Below, in pieces: positions 1 through 7,710 of a DNA stretch of 21,374 bases; positions within the stretch are counted from its first letter, which is position 1; the number at the start of each line of letters is the position of its first letter. The notes beneath the pieces were generated by a model. It saw only the letters and a list, made by a program, of their open reading frames with translations, ran no database searches and was not told where the DNA came from. A program made the position numbers and the translations under genes. The stretch is from assembly GCA_964399035.1 (NCBI GenBank), contig CAYNPH010000008.1, positions 1-21,374 on the forward strand, in the 5' to 3' direction. This stretch comes from WAOL01 sp964399035. GTDB taxonomy: Archaea; Thermoproteota; Thermoprotei_A; Sulfolobales; NBVN01.

Positions 1-935
1 TTGTGTGTTAGGGGTTTAACTATTATGCCGCGCTCTGCGAGTTTTGCATGCAGTTTCTTTCCTTCGAGCCCGTTTATTCCAACTAGTATGAAGTTAGTTA
101 CACTGTCCTTAACCTTCACTCCGTGTGTTCTATTAAGCTCGTCAACGGTTTTCTCTCGTGTTCTAATGATTTTACTAACGTATTCCTTGATTATCCCTAA
201 ACTCTCTAACGCCCCTATTCCCGCTGCTATTGAAGTTATCGGTATGTCGAATTCCCTCTTCTTAGACAGTACTTCATGAATAGTTAGGGGTTGACCCAAT
301 ATGTAGCCTAATCTAGCGCCAGCTATTGCGAAGGCCTTAGAAAGTGTCCGCAGTATTATTAAGTTATTGTATTCCTTTACCCAATCCCTGAAAGTCACAT
401 TAGAGAATTCGAAGTAGGCCTCATCAACAATAACGTACTTAAACCCCCTCAGCGCCTCCTTGAGAAATTCATCGCTGACAATAAGGTTCCCAGTAGGGTT
501 GTTAGGATTGGAAACATACAGCACACTACCTTTACCAGCAAAGTTGAGCATTAATTCATTGTCAAGGAGGAAATCATCACGTAAAGGAACCCGAATGACC
601 GGAACCCCAGCCAACTCGAAGTCAATGAGCGCTGGCTCGAACGTTGGTGAAGGAGAGATCACATGAAATCCCCTGCTCCTGAAGTAAAGGGCGCTGTAGA
701 GCATAAACGACTCAGAGCCGGGCAACAGCATAACATACTCAGGTTCAAGACCAACGTAGTTACACAGCAACCTCATTAACTCCCCACGCAGTTCCTCCGA
801 GTCATATCTGTTCACAAGTAACGCGGCATCCCTAACCCTACTAACCACGGACTCCGGAGGCGGGTAAGGACACTCATTCAGGTTCAGTCTAATAGGAGAT
901 ATCCCATCCAACGTTACCACCTTGTCAATACACAT
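1..935 (-). CDS. hisC: Histidinol-phosphate aminotransferase, 3' end cut by window
   Basis: A PLP-dependent fold-type I aminotransferase. HisC converts imidazole-acetol phosphate to histidinol phosphate with glutamate, in cytosolic histidine biosynthesis. The minus-strand reading frame is open from ATG at 935 to the window edge (311 codons). Visible landmarks are the NLNECPY segment near residues 18-24, SNPNNPTGN at 142-150 with the PLP-ring Asn146, DEAY at 171-174 (Asp171, Tyr174), and the Schiff-base Lys200 in RTLSKAFAIAGARLGY with Arg208. HisC proteins are usually 340-370 residues, so about 40 C-terminal residues with the substrate-carboxylate Arg lie outside the window. The NRYDSEELR segment lacks the usual proline of the RYPD motif. 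It diverges from the pilin-like gene at 1014. No other his gene is in view, so another class-II aminotransferase role cannot be excluded, but HisC fits best. Confidence 0.85.
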   Translation of the reverse strand, partial: MCIDKVVTLDGISPIRLNLNECPYPPPESVVSRVRDAALLVNRYDSEELRGELMRLLCNYVGLEPEYVMLLPGSESFMLYSALYFRSRGFHVISPSPTFEPALIDFELAGVPVIRVPLRDDFLLDNELMLNFAGKGSVLYVSNPNNPTGNLIVSDEFLKEALRGFKYVIVDEAYFEFSNVTFRDWVKEYNNLIILRTLSKAFAIAGARLGYILGQPLTIHEVLSKKREFDIPITSIAAGIGALESLGIIKEYVSKIIRTREKTVDELNRTHGVKVKDSVTNFILVGINGLEGKKLHAKLAERGIIVKPLTH

Positions 936-970
936 CAGTTAAAGCCAAGCGTTAAAGTTTTCCCCACACC

Positions 971-997
971 TAAGGAACGCTTTTTAAGAATTCCTTA
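971..997 (+). promoter_or_regulatory. TATA-like box of the 1014 gene inside a short inverted repeat
   Basis: The run CTTTTTAA at 980-987 lies about 27-34 nt before the ATG at 1014, the distance expected for a TATA box of a nearly leaderless archaeal transcript. Arms TAAGGAA (971-977) and TTCCTTA (991-997) are perfect 7-bp inverted repeats placed on either side of the box, which could be an operator. The TATA placement is seen; the regulatory role is inference. Confidence 0.4.
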
Positions 998-1013
998 AAT
1001 AACGGGGCATACA

Positions 1014-2120
1014 ATGACGACAATCACCCGGCGAGGCATAAGCGGCCTCATAGCCGCCATAGTGCTCACCGCAATAGCACTACAACTAGTCTACGTACTC
1101 ACAGAAACATACCGAAATTCCGCTAAAGCACTCAGCAACGAGTACGTCCAATCACTTAATAACATAGCTAAGCTCCAGACAAACGTGAAAATTAGCGTAA
1201 ACAACTCAACAATATACCTAAGCTCCTCAAACCCCCTGAGGATCCTTGACGCATACCTAATAAGCAACTCCACAATCAAAGAAATTAAACCCATAACACA
1301 GGCAGTACGCCCAGCAAACACACCTACCCTTAACTCAACACTATACAATGAAATTCTAAAGGGAGGTACCGCCATACTAATATTCGACGGAGGGAAATAC
1401 CTAATAATAAGGAATAGCACACTAACTCAAATCCAAGCAAGCACCACACCCTCAACAACCTACATTAGCGGCGACGCTAGAGTGACAACGATCGCAACCT
1501 CAGAGATATTCAATCAACAGTCAAGTACACTGTGCTTTAACGGCAGTTGCAAACTTGACCTAATATGGTTCGCCCCCATGATCCTAGGCTATGGCAGCGT
1601 GCACGCACTAAGGTTTCAAAGTGTGCTTTTCTGGAATATAGACTATACTGGCTCAAAATTCATTAACGAAACATTCTTCAATTTCACAGGTAAAATCTCC
1701 ATAAAATGGTTCTCAGCAGCATCCTTTGGCACGATGATATACTACTCCCACATTAAGACGTTAAACGTGACGTTAACAATAGGTTATAGTACTCTATACT
1801 CATCATACTTTAACAGTATTGGGGGAGGCATAATAGGACAGGTAGTATATTATGTATTTCCAGGTAGTGATGATCCTGCAAAGCCCTTCCAGTTATACCC
1901 CGAGATCCTAACAAGCGTTGGGTTTCCGAACATACCGCTGGTCAGGCACGTAGTGAAGGTATATACCGTACCAAGCACGTGGGGTCAATGGGTAGTGAAG
2001 GACAAGCTATCATTCACTGTGGATCTAAGCAACGCCCCACCTGAAGGATACGTGTTCGTGGGCTTTGAAGCAAACATAAATACTCAGTTCATTTATTACC
2101 AGAACACCCGCCTATCGTAG
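1014..2120 (+). CDS. Secreted or surface protein with type IV pilin-like N-terminus
   Basis: I do not recognise a family for the body of this 368-residue protein. The N-terminus has the layout of an archaeal class III (prepilin) signal: a short charged leader ending in Arg-Arg-Gly (6-8), a likely prepilin-peptidase cut after Gly8, then a hydrophobic helix from Ile9 to about residue 29. The rest is polar, Ser/Thr/Asn-rich and predicted extracellular. It has many Asn-x-Ser/Thr sequons (for example near residues 63, 84, 106, 133 and 223) suited to archaeal N-glycosylation, and a Cys pair (CFNGSC, about 174-179) that could form a disulfide. Aromatic and beta-prone segments fill the second half. 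It is much longer than a typical pilin (100-200 aa), so an adhesin-like pilin or surface component is more likely than a major subunit. It is a single gene with its own TATA-like box. Confidence 0.7.
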   Translation: MTTITRRGISGLIAAIVLTAIALQLVYVLTETYRNSAKALSNEYVQSLNNIAKLQTNVKISVNNSTIYLSSSNPLRILDAYLISNSTIKEIKPITQAVRPANTPTLNSTLYNEILKGGTAILIFDGGKYLIIRNSTLTQIQASTTPSTTYISGDARVTTIATSEIFNQQSSTLCFNGSCKLDLIWFAPMILGYGSVHALRFQSVLFWNIDYTGSKFINETFFNFTGKISIKWFSAASFGTMIYYSHIKTLNVTLTIGYSTLYSSYFNSIGGGIIGQVVYYVFPGSDDPAKPFQLYPEILTSVGFPNIPLVRHVVKVYTVPSTWGQWVVKDKLSFTVDLSNAPPEGYVFVGFEANINTQFIYYQNTRLS

Positions 2121-2165
2121 AATCCCTGTTCATTTTACCTAGCTACTGAGTAATCTGATGGACCT

Positions 2166-2807
2166 CTAAGTTATGGTACTTGCTCTGTAAATCAACCTGT
2201 CGAAACCTTTCCTTGAGGCAGACTTGTCGTATATTTCTCTTATCCGTAGCACGTATGCTGGGTACTTAACTTTCGTTGAGTTAGGTGATCCGTGATATAA
2301 ATCATGCATTATATTCAGGTATTCAACCACCTCTCCCTCCTCCCTGATCTCGGCATCGCATCTAACCTCGAAAGACGTTATGGGTGGCGTGTAAAAGAGC
2401 AACGTTACCTTCCCACTAGCCCTGACATTTTCCCAAGTATGTTTCCTTGCCATCTCAAGCGCACCAAACACTGTAAGGTCAAGCCTATTAATGTCGTAGA
2501 AGTACTCCGTGAGTTCCTTCAATACATACTTAATCCCCTCCCTACTTTTCCTCTCCGCAACTTCACGGGCCCTCTCAAGCATTTCATGAAGATATTCACG
2601 CCTCGGTATGAAGCCAACCATCTTCACAGAGCCATTAAGACCTGCAGGGCCGTACGTAATGAATACAGGGTTAGCCCTCGTGAACATTAAGTAAACCTCC
2701 CTAGGGTCGACGTGTTCCTGAAGCATTCGCTTGAGGAACTCTAACCTATCGTAGAAGACGTACTTTAAGAACTTCTCAGGCATTACGGGCACAGTCATCA
2801 CCCCCAC
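2166..2807 (-). CDS. Unrecognised archaeal protein, 213 aa
   Basis: A complete soluble-looking reading frame without signal peptide or membrane segment; I cannot assign a family with confidence. The N-terminal 110 residues are rich in Arg/Glu/Leu helices. The second half (about 118-165) reads like beta-strands, with an Arg-Lys-His-Thr-Trp-Glu-Asn segment near 121-127, then a strand and a Thr-Pro-Pro turn. This loosely recalls FMN-binding split-barrel (PNPOx-like) proteins, but the resemblance is weak. The GTG at 2807 is the longest start; ATG at 2798 or 2783 are alternatives. A/T-rich boxes at 2820-2829 and 2838-2847 on the same strand could be its promoter. It lies 49 bp downstream of a PadR regulator on the same strand, so it may be part of that regulator's output. 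Confidence 0.55.
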   Translation of the reverse strand: MGVMTVPVMPEKFLKYVFYDRLEFLKRMLQEHVDPREVYLMFTRANPVFITYGPAGLNGSVKMVGFIPRREYLHEMLERAREVAERKSREGIKYVLKELTEYFYDINRLDLTVFGALEMARKHTWENVRASGKVTLLFYTPPITSFEVRCDAEIREEGEVVEYLNIMHDLYHGSPNSTKVKYPAYVLRIREIYDKSASRKGFDRLIYRASTIT

Positions 2808-2856
2808 TATTAAGCGTCCTCATAAATTTAGGGTCTATTGTTAATATAATAATAGT

Positions 2857-3201
2857 TTAAGCCTCTTCCTTTTCAGCAACGAGCTGAAGCAACCTAGCTA
2901 GGATGCGTGCCTCAGCATTAACTACCCTAAGTACCTTCTCTCCATAAGCTGTGATAACGTAATACTTTCTCGGAGGGCCCCTACCAGACGCCTTACCCCA
3001 GAAAGATTTGATTAATCCACGCTTCTCTAAGTACTTGAGGGATTCATAAATAGTGCTTTCACTAGGCATTAGTGCACCGTCACTTAACTCCATGACCTTA
3101 ACTCTCAAGGCATAGCCATGAATCGGACCTTCAGCCCTGATTATGTTCAATATTACAAGCGAATATATGCCTGTCCTCAGATCCTTCAACAACTTCCTCA
3201 C
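2857..3201 (-). CDS. PadR-family winged-helix transcriptional regulator
   Basis: A 114-residue protein that fits the PadR family in size and pattern. A first helix with GIYSLVILNIIRAEGPIHGYAL (residues 11-32) is followed by the recognition region SESTIYESLKYLEKRGLI (47-64). The wing GKASGRGPPRKYYVITAYG (69-87) contains the basic GPPRKYY turn typical of PadR, and a C-terminal helix for dimerisation runs from about 90 to 110. PadR proteins usually repress genes for drug, phenolic or membrane stress responses and often autoregulate. Starts at GTG 3201; a box reading ATAAAAAG on the minus strand near 3240-3248 is about 40 nt upstream. The neighbouring unrecognised gene (2166-2807) follows it and is the most likely co-transcribed target. 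The effector is unknown. Confidence 0.85.
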   Translation of the reverse strand: MRKLLKDLRTGIYSLVILNIIRAEGPIHGYALRVKVMELSDGALMPSESTIYESLKYLEKRGLIKSFWGKASGRGPPRKYYVITAYGEKVLRVVNAEARILARLLQLVAEKEEA

Positions 3202-3327
3202 AACGGCACCTAAGTCATTAGACGTGATTCACCACCCTCTTTTTATGTATGGGCACGCGATGCGGTTACTCCCGCTAACAGTTATTGCCTTAGCCCCGCG
3301 CTTATGCATTTAGACTACGTTAACTAC

Positions 3328-3843
3328 TTAATAGTATTTAGGACCTTTTTCAAAGACTTTACTCCACGGTCCCCTAAAAGTTGAGAATAATGTGAGGAGC
3401 ACCAGATACGTAATAGGGGGTGCTAACGACAAGACACATAACGTCAAACTATCACTAGCCATATTAATGACGAGTAGCGTCGCTAACGACGTAATGCCGA
3501 ACGCTGTGAAGTAAAGTAACCCGCTAACGAACGCGGCTATTGGAACCTTTAAACCAGCTTTTACCAACACCTCAGCTACCACGCCAAAGATAGCTCCGTA
3601 GAGTGCGCATTGAAAAACCGCGAGGATAGGGGAGATACCCCAAACTACCTTGGTCAGCGACCTAAGAGGTTCCGGAAGGACGTTACCGTTCGATCCTGCT
3701 TGCACTGAAAGGATTTTGCTAAGGCTATTCATTATGGCTACCGTCGTGACGGACTGCAATAGTCCTGACATAATCCCAGCTAACAACCCGTATAGCACAA
3801 GTTTGCTTTCCACCCTGCTCAAATTCACGTTTTGCCGCGTCAT
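3328..3843 (-). CDS. Four-helix integral membrane protein of unknown function
   Basis: A 171-residue protein with about four hydrophobic segments (roughly 15-37, 66-90, 98-125 and 131-155), a short charged N-terminus and a positive C-terminal tail. Glycine-rich stretches (GLLAGIMSGLLQ, ALYGAIFGVVAE) suggest tight helix packing. I recognise no family. Its ATG at 3843 is 10 nt after the stop of the YbjQ-like gene on the same strand, with a purine-rich GGAAGGG just before it, so the two are almost surely co-transcribed and translated. The 3' side is followed by about 125 bp before the next gene. Transport or membrane-remodelling roles are possible but not supported by any motif. Confidence 0.6.
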   Translation of the reverse strand: MTRQNVNLSRVESKLVLYGLLAGIMSGLLQSVTTVAIMNSLSKILSVQAGSNGNVLPEPLRSLTKVVWGISPILAVFQCALYGAIFGVVAEVLVKAGLKVPIAAFVSGLLYFTAFGITSLATLLVINMASDSLTLCVLSLAPPITYLVLLTLFSTFRGPWSKVFEKGPKYY

Positions 3844-3853
3844 TTACCCTTCC

Positions 3854-4192
3854 TTATTCTGGCTCTACTACTACGGCCGTACCATACGCTAGTATCTCGG
3901 CAGCGCCCTGGGCTACTTGAGATGAGCCTAACCTAACACTCACTATAGCATTAGCACCTAGTGCACGTGCCTTCTCTATCATTCTCCTGATTGCTTCATC
4001 CCTTGCCTGTGCCAGTAGTTCAGTGTACTCGCTTATCTCCCCACCAACGATATTCTTCAGCCCAGCCAGTATGTCCTTCCCTATGTGACGGGCCCGCACG
4101 GTGCTCCCGCTGACGATACCTAATACCTTGACTATCCTGTACCCAGGAATTGATTCGGTAGTAGTTATGATTATATTCTCAGGCAAGTCCAT
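3854..4192 (-). CDS. YbjQ-like (UPF0145) protein
   Basis: A 112-residue protein matching the YbjQ/UPF0145 (heavy-metal-binding-like) family over its whole length. It has an opening IIITTTESIPGYRIVKVLGIVSGSTV (7-32), a central Gly-Gly-Glu-x-x-x-Tyr segment (49-56), helix EAIRRMIEKARALGANAIVSV (66-86) and a closing strand AEILAYGTAVVVE (98-110). In YbjQ proteins these strands form an oligomeric beta-barrel; the cellular role is not established, with suggestions around metals and membrane stress. Starts at ATG 4192 with a GAGG motif close upstream and an A/T-rich box near 4223-4230. It is the first gene of a two-gene unit with the membrane protein at 3328-3843, which hints at a membrane-associated job for the pair (inference). 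Confidence 0.85.
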   Translation of the reverse strand: MDLPENIIITTTESIPGYRIVKVLGIVSGSTVRARHIGKDILAGLKNIVGGEISEYTELLAQARDEAIRRMIEKARALGANAIVSVRLGSSQVAQGAAEILAYGTAVVVEPE

Positions 4193-4230
4193 TCCCTCAA
4201 ATAATACATCGGACTACGAGGCATTTATCC

Positions 4231-5211
4231 TTAACGTTGTTGCAGGGACCTTAACCTAAGGAAGCGCTGACCCATATAATATATTAACTCGAGGAGTGGA
4301 TCATTGAGGAGTATCCTAAGGGCGTCCTCCTCCGTTACTCCAGCGTTAGCCATGAGCAACCTAACCGCGTACTCCAACTTAAGGGGATGAACATGAACAA
4401 CAGACCTAATATGGCTTAAAATACTGTCAAGATTGCCTGCAGAGCGAGGGATATCATGCGGGGGCTCTAAATGACCCAGAAGCACAACACGATTCCTTCC
4501 CAGACCACTCCTTAAAACATCAAGAAATGCCTCAACAGCATCAGCAGGCGGAGGTGAAACCCAACTCTCAGCTGGCGGACGGACCGGGAGCATCACGTAA
4601 GCTGTGCGAGGTTCGATACTTCGAAGAATCTCAAGTAAGCCGGTAGCATCTTCAACCGTATCATTTACACCCCTCACCAGCATTGTTTCGGTGATCAAGT
4701 CACCCTGGAACTCCCTGGAGAAGACGCGGAGTCCGTTAAGAACTGTTCTTAGACTGAGTTGCGGGTGAGGCCTATTCAGAACCCTATACACTGATTCAGT
4801 ACTAGAATCAACCTTAACTGATACTAAGTCGGCTGAACTCAAATCTCGCCTAACATCCCGCCTATACAGTAACGACGCGTTAGTGATTACCGCAACTTTA
4901 GCATCCACAGTATCCTTCAGCACCCCTATTTCCGTCCCTAGGTTCGCGTCGAGGGTAGGTTCACCGTTAGGGACGAAGGTTACGTAATCAACGTTCCCTA
5001 CGTTCTCTAACGCCCTAATGACAGCATCGACGAGAATTTCAGGCTCATAGAACGTGGTTCTCTCGATGGTTAAATTGGTGGTTTTCCCCGCCTGGCAATA
5101 GATACAGGAGTAGGAGCAGTACTTCATGAATACGTTATTAATGCCGAGAGACCTACCTAACCTCCTTGAGGGCACTGGCCCAAAAACTATTTCATTCCAA
5201 GATACTCTCAC
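4231..5211 (-). CDS. Radical SAM protein of the TYW1-related COG0731 type
   Basis: A 326-residue radical S-adenosylmethionine enzyme. The opening motif FGPVPSRRLGRSLGIN (10-25) is the hallmark of a widespread family annotated under COG0731 (wyosine synthase-like). The 4Fe-4S cysteines are Cys32, Cys36 and Cys39 in YCSYSCIYCQAG, a CX3CX2C motif as in all radical SAM enzymes. VTFVPNGEPTLD near 77-88 supplies the Gly-Glu-Pro SAM-binding strand. After the partial TIM barrel (to about 225), a C-terminal domain of about 90 residues follows, with helical content suggesting a small helix-turn-helix-like module (LRILLNDPLLELIYYM). The family has no fixed reaction; it is distinct from true TYW1, so I leave the symbol empty. 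Starts at GTG 5211, divergent from the gene at 5262 with 50 bp between them. Confidence 0.85.
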   Translation of the reverse strand: MRVSWNEIVFGPVPSRRLGRSLGINNVFMKYCSYSCIYCQAGKTTNLTIERTTFYEPEILVDAVIRALENVGNVDYVTFVPNGEPTLDANLGTEIGVLKDTVDAKVAVITNASLLYRRDVRRDLSSADLVSVKVDSSTESVYRVLNRPHPQLSLRTVLNGLRVFSREFQGDLITETMLVRGVNDTVEDATGLLEILRSIEPRTAYVMLPVRPPAESWVSPPPADAVEAFLDVLRSGLGRNRVVLLGHLEPPHDIPRSAGNLDSILSHIRSVVHVHPLKLEYAVRLLMANAGVTEEDALRILLNDPLLELIYYMGQRFLRLRSLQQR

Positions 5212-5261
5212 CTATACTCCCCACTTTATAACCTGTCACTGCCCTATAATTACGGTGTTGG
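5212..5261. promoter_or_regulatory. Compact 50-bp divergent promoter
   Basis: Between the divergent starts at 5211 (minus) and 5262 (plus) there are two A/T cores: CTTTATAA at 5224-5231, about 31-38 nt before the plus-strand start, and CCTATAATT at 5243-5251, about 32-40 nt before the minus-strand start. Each fits a TATA box for one direction, so the two core promoters overlap. Function inferred from spacing only. Confidence 0.4.
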
Positions 5262-5786
5262 GTGTTGACCCAGAGAGTCAGGGAACTAATAACGAACTGG
5301 CTAGTGGAGGAAGGTTTTGAGGTCAAGAACTTAGGTTCCCTTCCTCCAATTCAAATAGCTTGGGGCTTAGATGTATTCACCCCTCCCCCGCTTAAGGTGA
5401 ACCTGAAGATATTCAAGCCTAAAGGTAAGGAGGATAGAATCATAATTCTACTTGGCGTTGGCGTGTCACCAGTTCACGCTAAGAAACTAGCCGAACTCAA
5501 GCCCGAGGGCAGATTAAGATTCTCGTCAAAGCTCCTAGGGAGGGTGTTGTCCGTATGTAACATATGTAACGTGGCTATCCAGCCAAACCCTGTGGAAGTT
5601 CAAGCAATAACGGTTGCATTAACAGTATTCGATTCCAGGATCAATGAGGACTCGAAACCCGAGTTCCTAGAAAGGATAACCTTAGTAGTTAATGCGTTCC
5701 TCGAGATAATATCAACATTCAACGAGGAGTTCCCCGCCCTCCCTGAAGCTGGGGGTAAAGAGGAGAGTACAACGACTAGAATCTAG
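5262..5786 (+). CDS. Small archaeal protein, DUF2299-like (tentative)
   Basis: A 174-residue soluble protein. The first helix (VRELITNWLVEEGFEV) is followed by alternating strands, including DRIIILLGVGVSP (58-70), then VCNICNVAIQPNPVEVQAITVALTVFD (97-123) with a Cys-x-x-Cys pair. A long C-terminal helix (EFLERITLVVNAFLEII) ends in a charged low-complexity tail. The helix-strands-helix order resembles archaeal DUF2299 proteins, which have a type-III-secretion-chaperone-like fold, but I assign this only tentatively. Start taken as GTG 5262; TTG 5265 is adjacent. It is divergent from the radical SAM gene through a shared 50-bp promoter, which may mean coordinated expression. No function can be given. 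Confidence 0.6.
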   Translation: MLTQRVRELITNWLVEEGFEVKNLGSLPPIQIAWGLDVFTPPPLKVNLKIFKPKGKEDRIIILLGVGVSPVHAKKLAELKPEGRLRFSSKLLGRVLSVCNICNVAIQPNPVEVQAITVALTVFDSRINEDSKPEFLERITLVVNAFLEIISTFNEEFPALPEAGGKEESTTTRI

Positions 5787-5799
5787 TTTTTAGTCTTTT
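5787..5799 (+). terminator. T-rich terminator after the 5262 gene
   Basis: TTTTTAGTCTTTT follows the stop codon directly. Runs of T on the non-template strand without a hairpin are the usual archaeal termination signal. The site lies in a convergent gap before the PEP carboxykinase. Confidence 0.45.
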
Positions 5800-5844
5800 A
5801 CCAGGCAATCATTTCATATAACATTAGTTTGATTTGATTCGTCG

Positions 5845-5855
5845 TTAAAAATAAG
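5845..5855 (-). terminator. T-rich terminator after the PEP carboxykinase gene
   Basis: On the minus strand this reads CTTATTTTTAA, 30-40 nt beyond the stop of the PEPCK gene, and fits an archaeal oligo-T terminator in the convergent gap. Confidence 0.4.
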
Positions 5856-5885
5856 GGACATCACTATTAGCCTAGCCCGGGGGCT

Positions 5886-7679
5886 TCAATCCTCGAAATC
5901 CATCGCCTCGTAAATCTCCTTAGGAAGCCCTGGGCAGTTCCTGTCCAGCCAGTATTTGCTAACCTCAATCTGCGCCTTCAGCAACCTCTTGAATTCCTCC
6001 ATAGTTAAGTACGTGGTCGGGTCAAGCTGCTTAAGCCTCTCAGCAGGTATTCCAGGAACCTCCTTAGGTATGAGCATCTTCTCTCCCCACACCGGGTGAG
6101 GCTTATACTTAACGGCTCCTCGTACGGCCTGCAGTATGAATAGCTCAGTTTCCTCTATAGTGGGTCTCTCCCCGCCCACAGGCCTAGGCCTCCCATCCTT
6201 CTCCACCAGAACCGGTTCGGGCACCTCAAGTACCTTATCGCCGAATTTCTTCTCAGTCCAGTAGTACTTGGCTATGATCCTGCCAGTGTTGTTGAATACG
6301 TAGACCTCAACAGGGTCGCCTTTCTCTATTCTCTTTTTAAGGTATTCATAGAACCTAACTACATGAGCAGTGTTCGGCACACCCATCGTGAATGGCTGCG
6401 CGAACCTCGCGACATACCTTATCCTCCCTACTACCTCCTTAGCCTGTGCCGGGTGACCTATTGTTCTCCCATCAGCTAAAATCTTCGCAGCTAATGCGGG
6501 ATCCGTTACCTTTGCCCACGCCCACTCGGTGAAGTAGCCTGGGCTGAGGAATATTGCCGTAGTTAATGGACCGGAGGATTCAACGTCACCGTCGAAGTAT
6601 CCAGTGTCCTCTAGTTTAAGCACGGAGCGGGCGTTCCTATTGGGGGCGCCGAAGTACTGGAACAGCTCGCCCTTGAAGGACGGGTATCCCCTCTCATCAA
6701 ACTCCGTATTCTCGTGCAGGGCTCTAGGACTCATGGCCGCCCTCCACATGGCCTCCTGCTCCGGTGTTAAGTCCTCGGTCTTAGTCCAGCAGCCCGCCTC
6801 TGACCCTATTACTCTATCCTCGAATATCGCGACTATGTCGTCGTTCTTTATTACCTGATCCTTAACGTAATCAAGCGGGTTTATGCCGAACTGCTCCACG
6901 TACTTCTTAGCGTTATTCTCGGTCCAAACGTAGAGTCCGTGGGTGGACTTGCCCGTTCCTGTAAGGCCCCAAACACACATGACTATGCGCTTCCACTTAC
7001 CATCAACGGTCTTAACGGTGAATTCCCTTAACGATGCATGCTCACCGGTACCTCCTCTCTGGTAGACATGGAAGATCCAGTGGGTCAGAACGGCTTTCTT
7101 AACCTCACCCTGGTATGAGGATACCGTTATTATGGTGAAGTAATGGTGTGGGAACCGCATAACCATGAGCATCCTGTCAGTTCCTGGGATGTTTGGGTTA
7201 CCTAGGTAGTGCGGTACAACGAAAATCTCGACGTCGGGCTTCTCGTCGGGCGGTGCTGGGAACACTAGTTGCTTCCACCTATATGCTAGGTCAGGAAATT
7301 GTGGATCGACATATACGGTCGCGTGCATCTGGGCAGGGGTTCCGGGCTTACCGACGTAGCCATCGACCTTAATAAATGGTCCCTGCGCGAGGATGTGCTC
7401 AAGAACACGTAACATTAACAGCTTATGTTCATATTTAAGATCCTCGTCTCTCTCTATGACTACGGTGTTCTTAGCGGATCTGCTCCAAATGTTTGATGCC
7501 CAGCCCCACGAACCATTCCTGTAGTGCGTACCGTACATCTTAGCGCGCTCAAACAGGTCAGGCGGATTGTCACGCAAAGCTATAAGGCCTGCCCTTCTTT
7601 TTAACTCCAGTATTCTCCTAAAGGTCTCCTTGAACCTTTCAGGCGTTAACTCCTCTACGGGGGGAATAATCCTCTCCAA
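5886..7679 (-). CDS. pckA: Phosphoenolpyruvate carboxykinase, ATP-type-like
   Basis: Catalyses oxaloacetate + NTP <-> PEP + CO2 + NDP, linking the C4 pool to gluconeogenesis. The motifs fit the ATP-dependent class: P-loop GLTGTGKS at 238-245 (GTP enzymes have an ACGKTN type), SRSAKN at 66-71 matching the substrate-Arg motif GRSPKD, YQGEVKK with Lys194/Lys195, and metal-ligand His214, 19 residues on as Lys213-His232 are in E. coli PckA. NDD at 279-281 matches the Mg/Mn Asp motif and EAGCWTKTEDLT the kinase-2 region, with ENT at 323-325. At 597 residues it is longer than the usual 520-540, mainly from about 8 extra residues before the P-loop and longer N- and C-terminal parts. Start is TTG 7679, the only start in frame after the TATA-like box at 7711-7719. 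Single gene, divergent from 7772. Nucleotide preference needs assay. Confidence 0.88.
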   Translation of the reverse strand: MERIIPPVEELTPERFKETFRRILELKRRAGLIALRDNPPDLFERAKMYGTHYRNGSWGWASNIWSRSAKNTVVIERDEDLKYEHKLLMLRVLEHILAQGPFIKVDGYVGKPGTPAQMHATVYVDPQFPDLAYRWKQLVFPAPPDEKPDVEIFVVPHYLGNPNIPGTDRMLMVMRFPHHYFTIITVSSYQGEVKKAVLTHWIFHVYQRGGTGEHASLREFTVKTVDGKWKRIVMCVWGLTGTGKSTHGLYVWTENNAKKYVEQFGINPLDYVKDQVIKNDDIVAIFEDRVIGSEAGCWTKTEDLTPEQEAMWRAAMSPRALHENTEFDERGYPSFKGELFQYFGAPNRNARSVLKLEDTGYFDGDVESSGPLTTAIFLSPGYFTEWAWAKVTDPALAAKILADGRTIGHPAQAKEVVGRIRYVARFAQPFTMGVPNTAHVVRFYEYLKKRIEKGDPVEVYVFNNTGRIIAKYYWTEKKFGDKVLEVPEPVLVEKDGRPRPVGGERPTIEETELFILQAVRGAVKYKPHPVWGEKMLIPKEVPGIPAERLKQLDPTTYLTMEEFKRLLKAQIEVSKYWLDRNCPGLPKEIYEAMDFED

Positions 7680-7710
7680 CTTTATCTCCGCACTGAAGTA
7701 TGGAAACCTC

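Noticed and set aside
1..666. Two plus-strand reading frames (1-279 and 460-666)
   Set aside because: They lie opposite a frame with complete HisC motifs and are rich in Ser/Pro/Leu without any family pattern; they are shadows of the minus-strand gene.
5886..7679. GTP-dependent PEP carboxykinase, the form often named in archaea
   Set aside because: The P-loop and substrate motifs match the ATP-type pattern, not the ACGKTN form of GTP enzymes.
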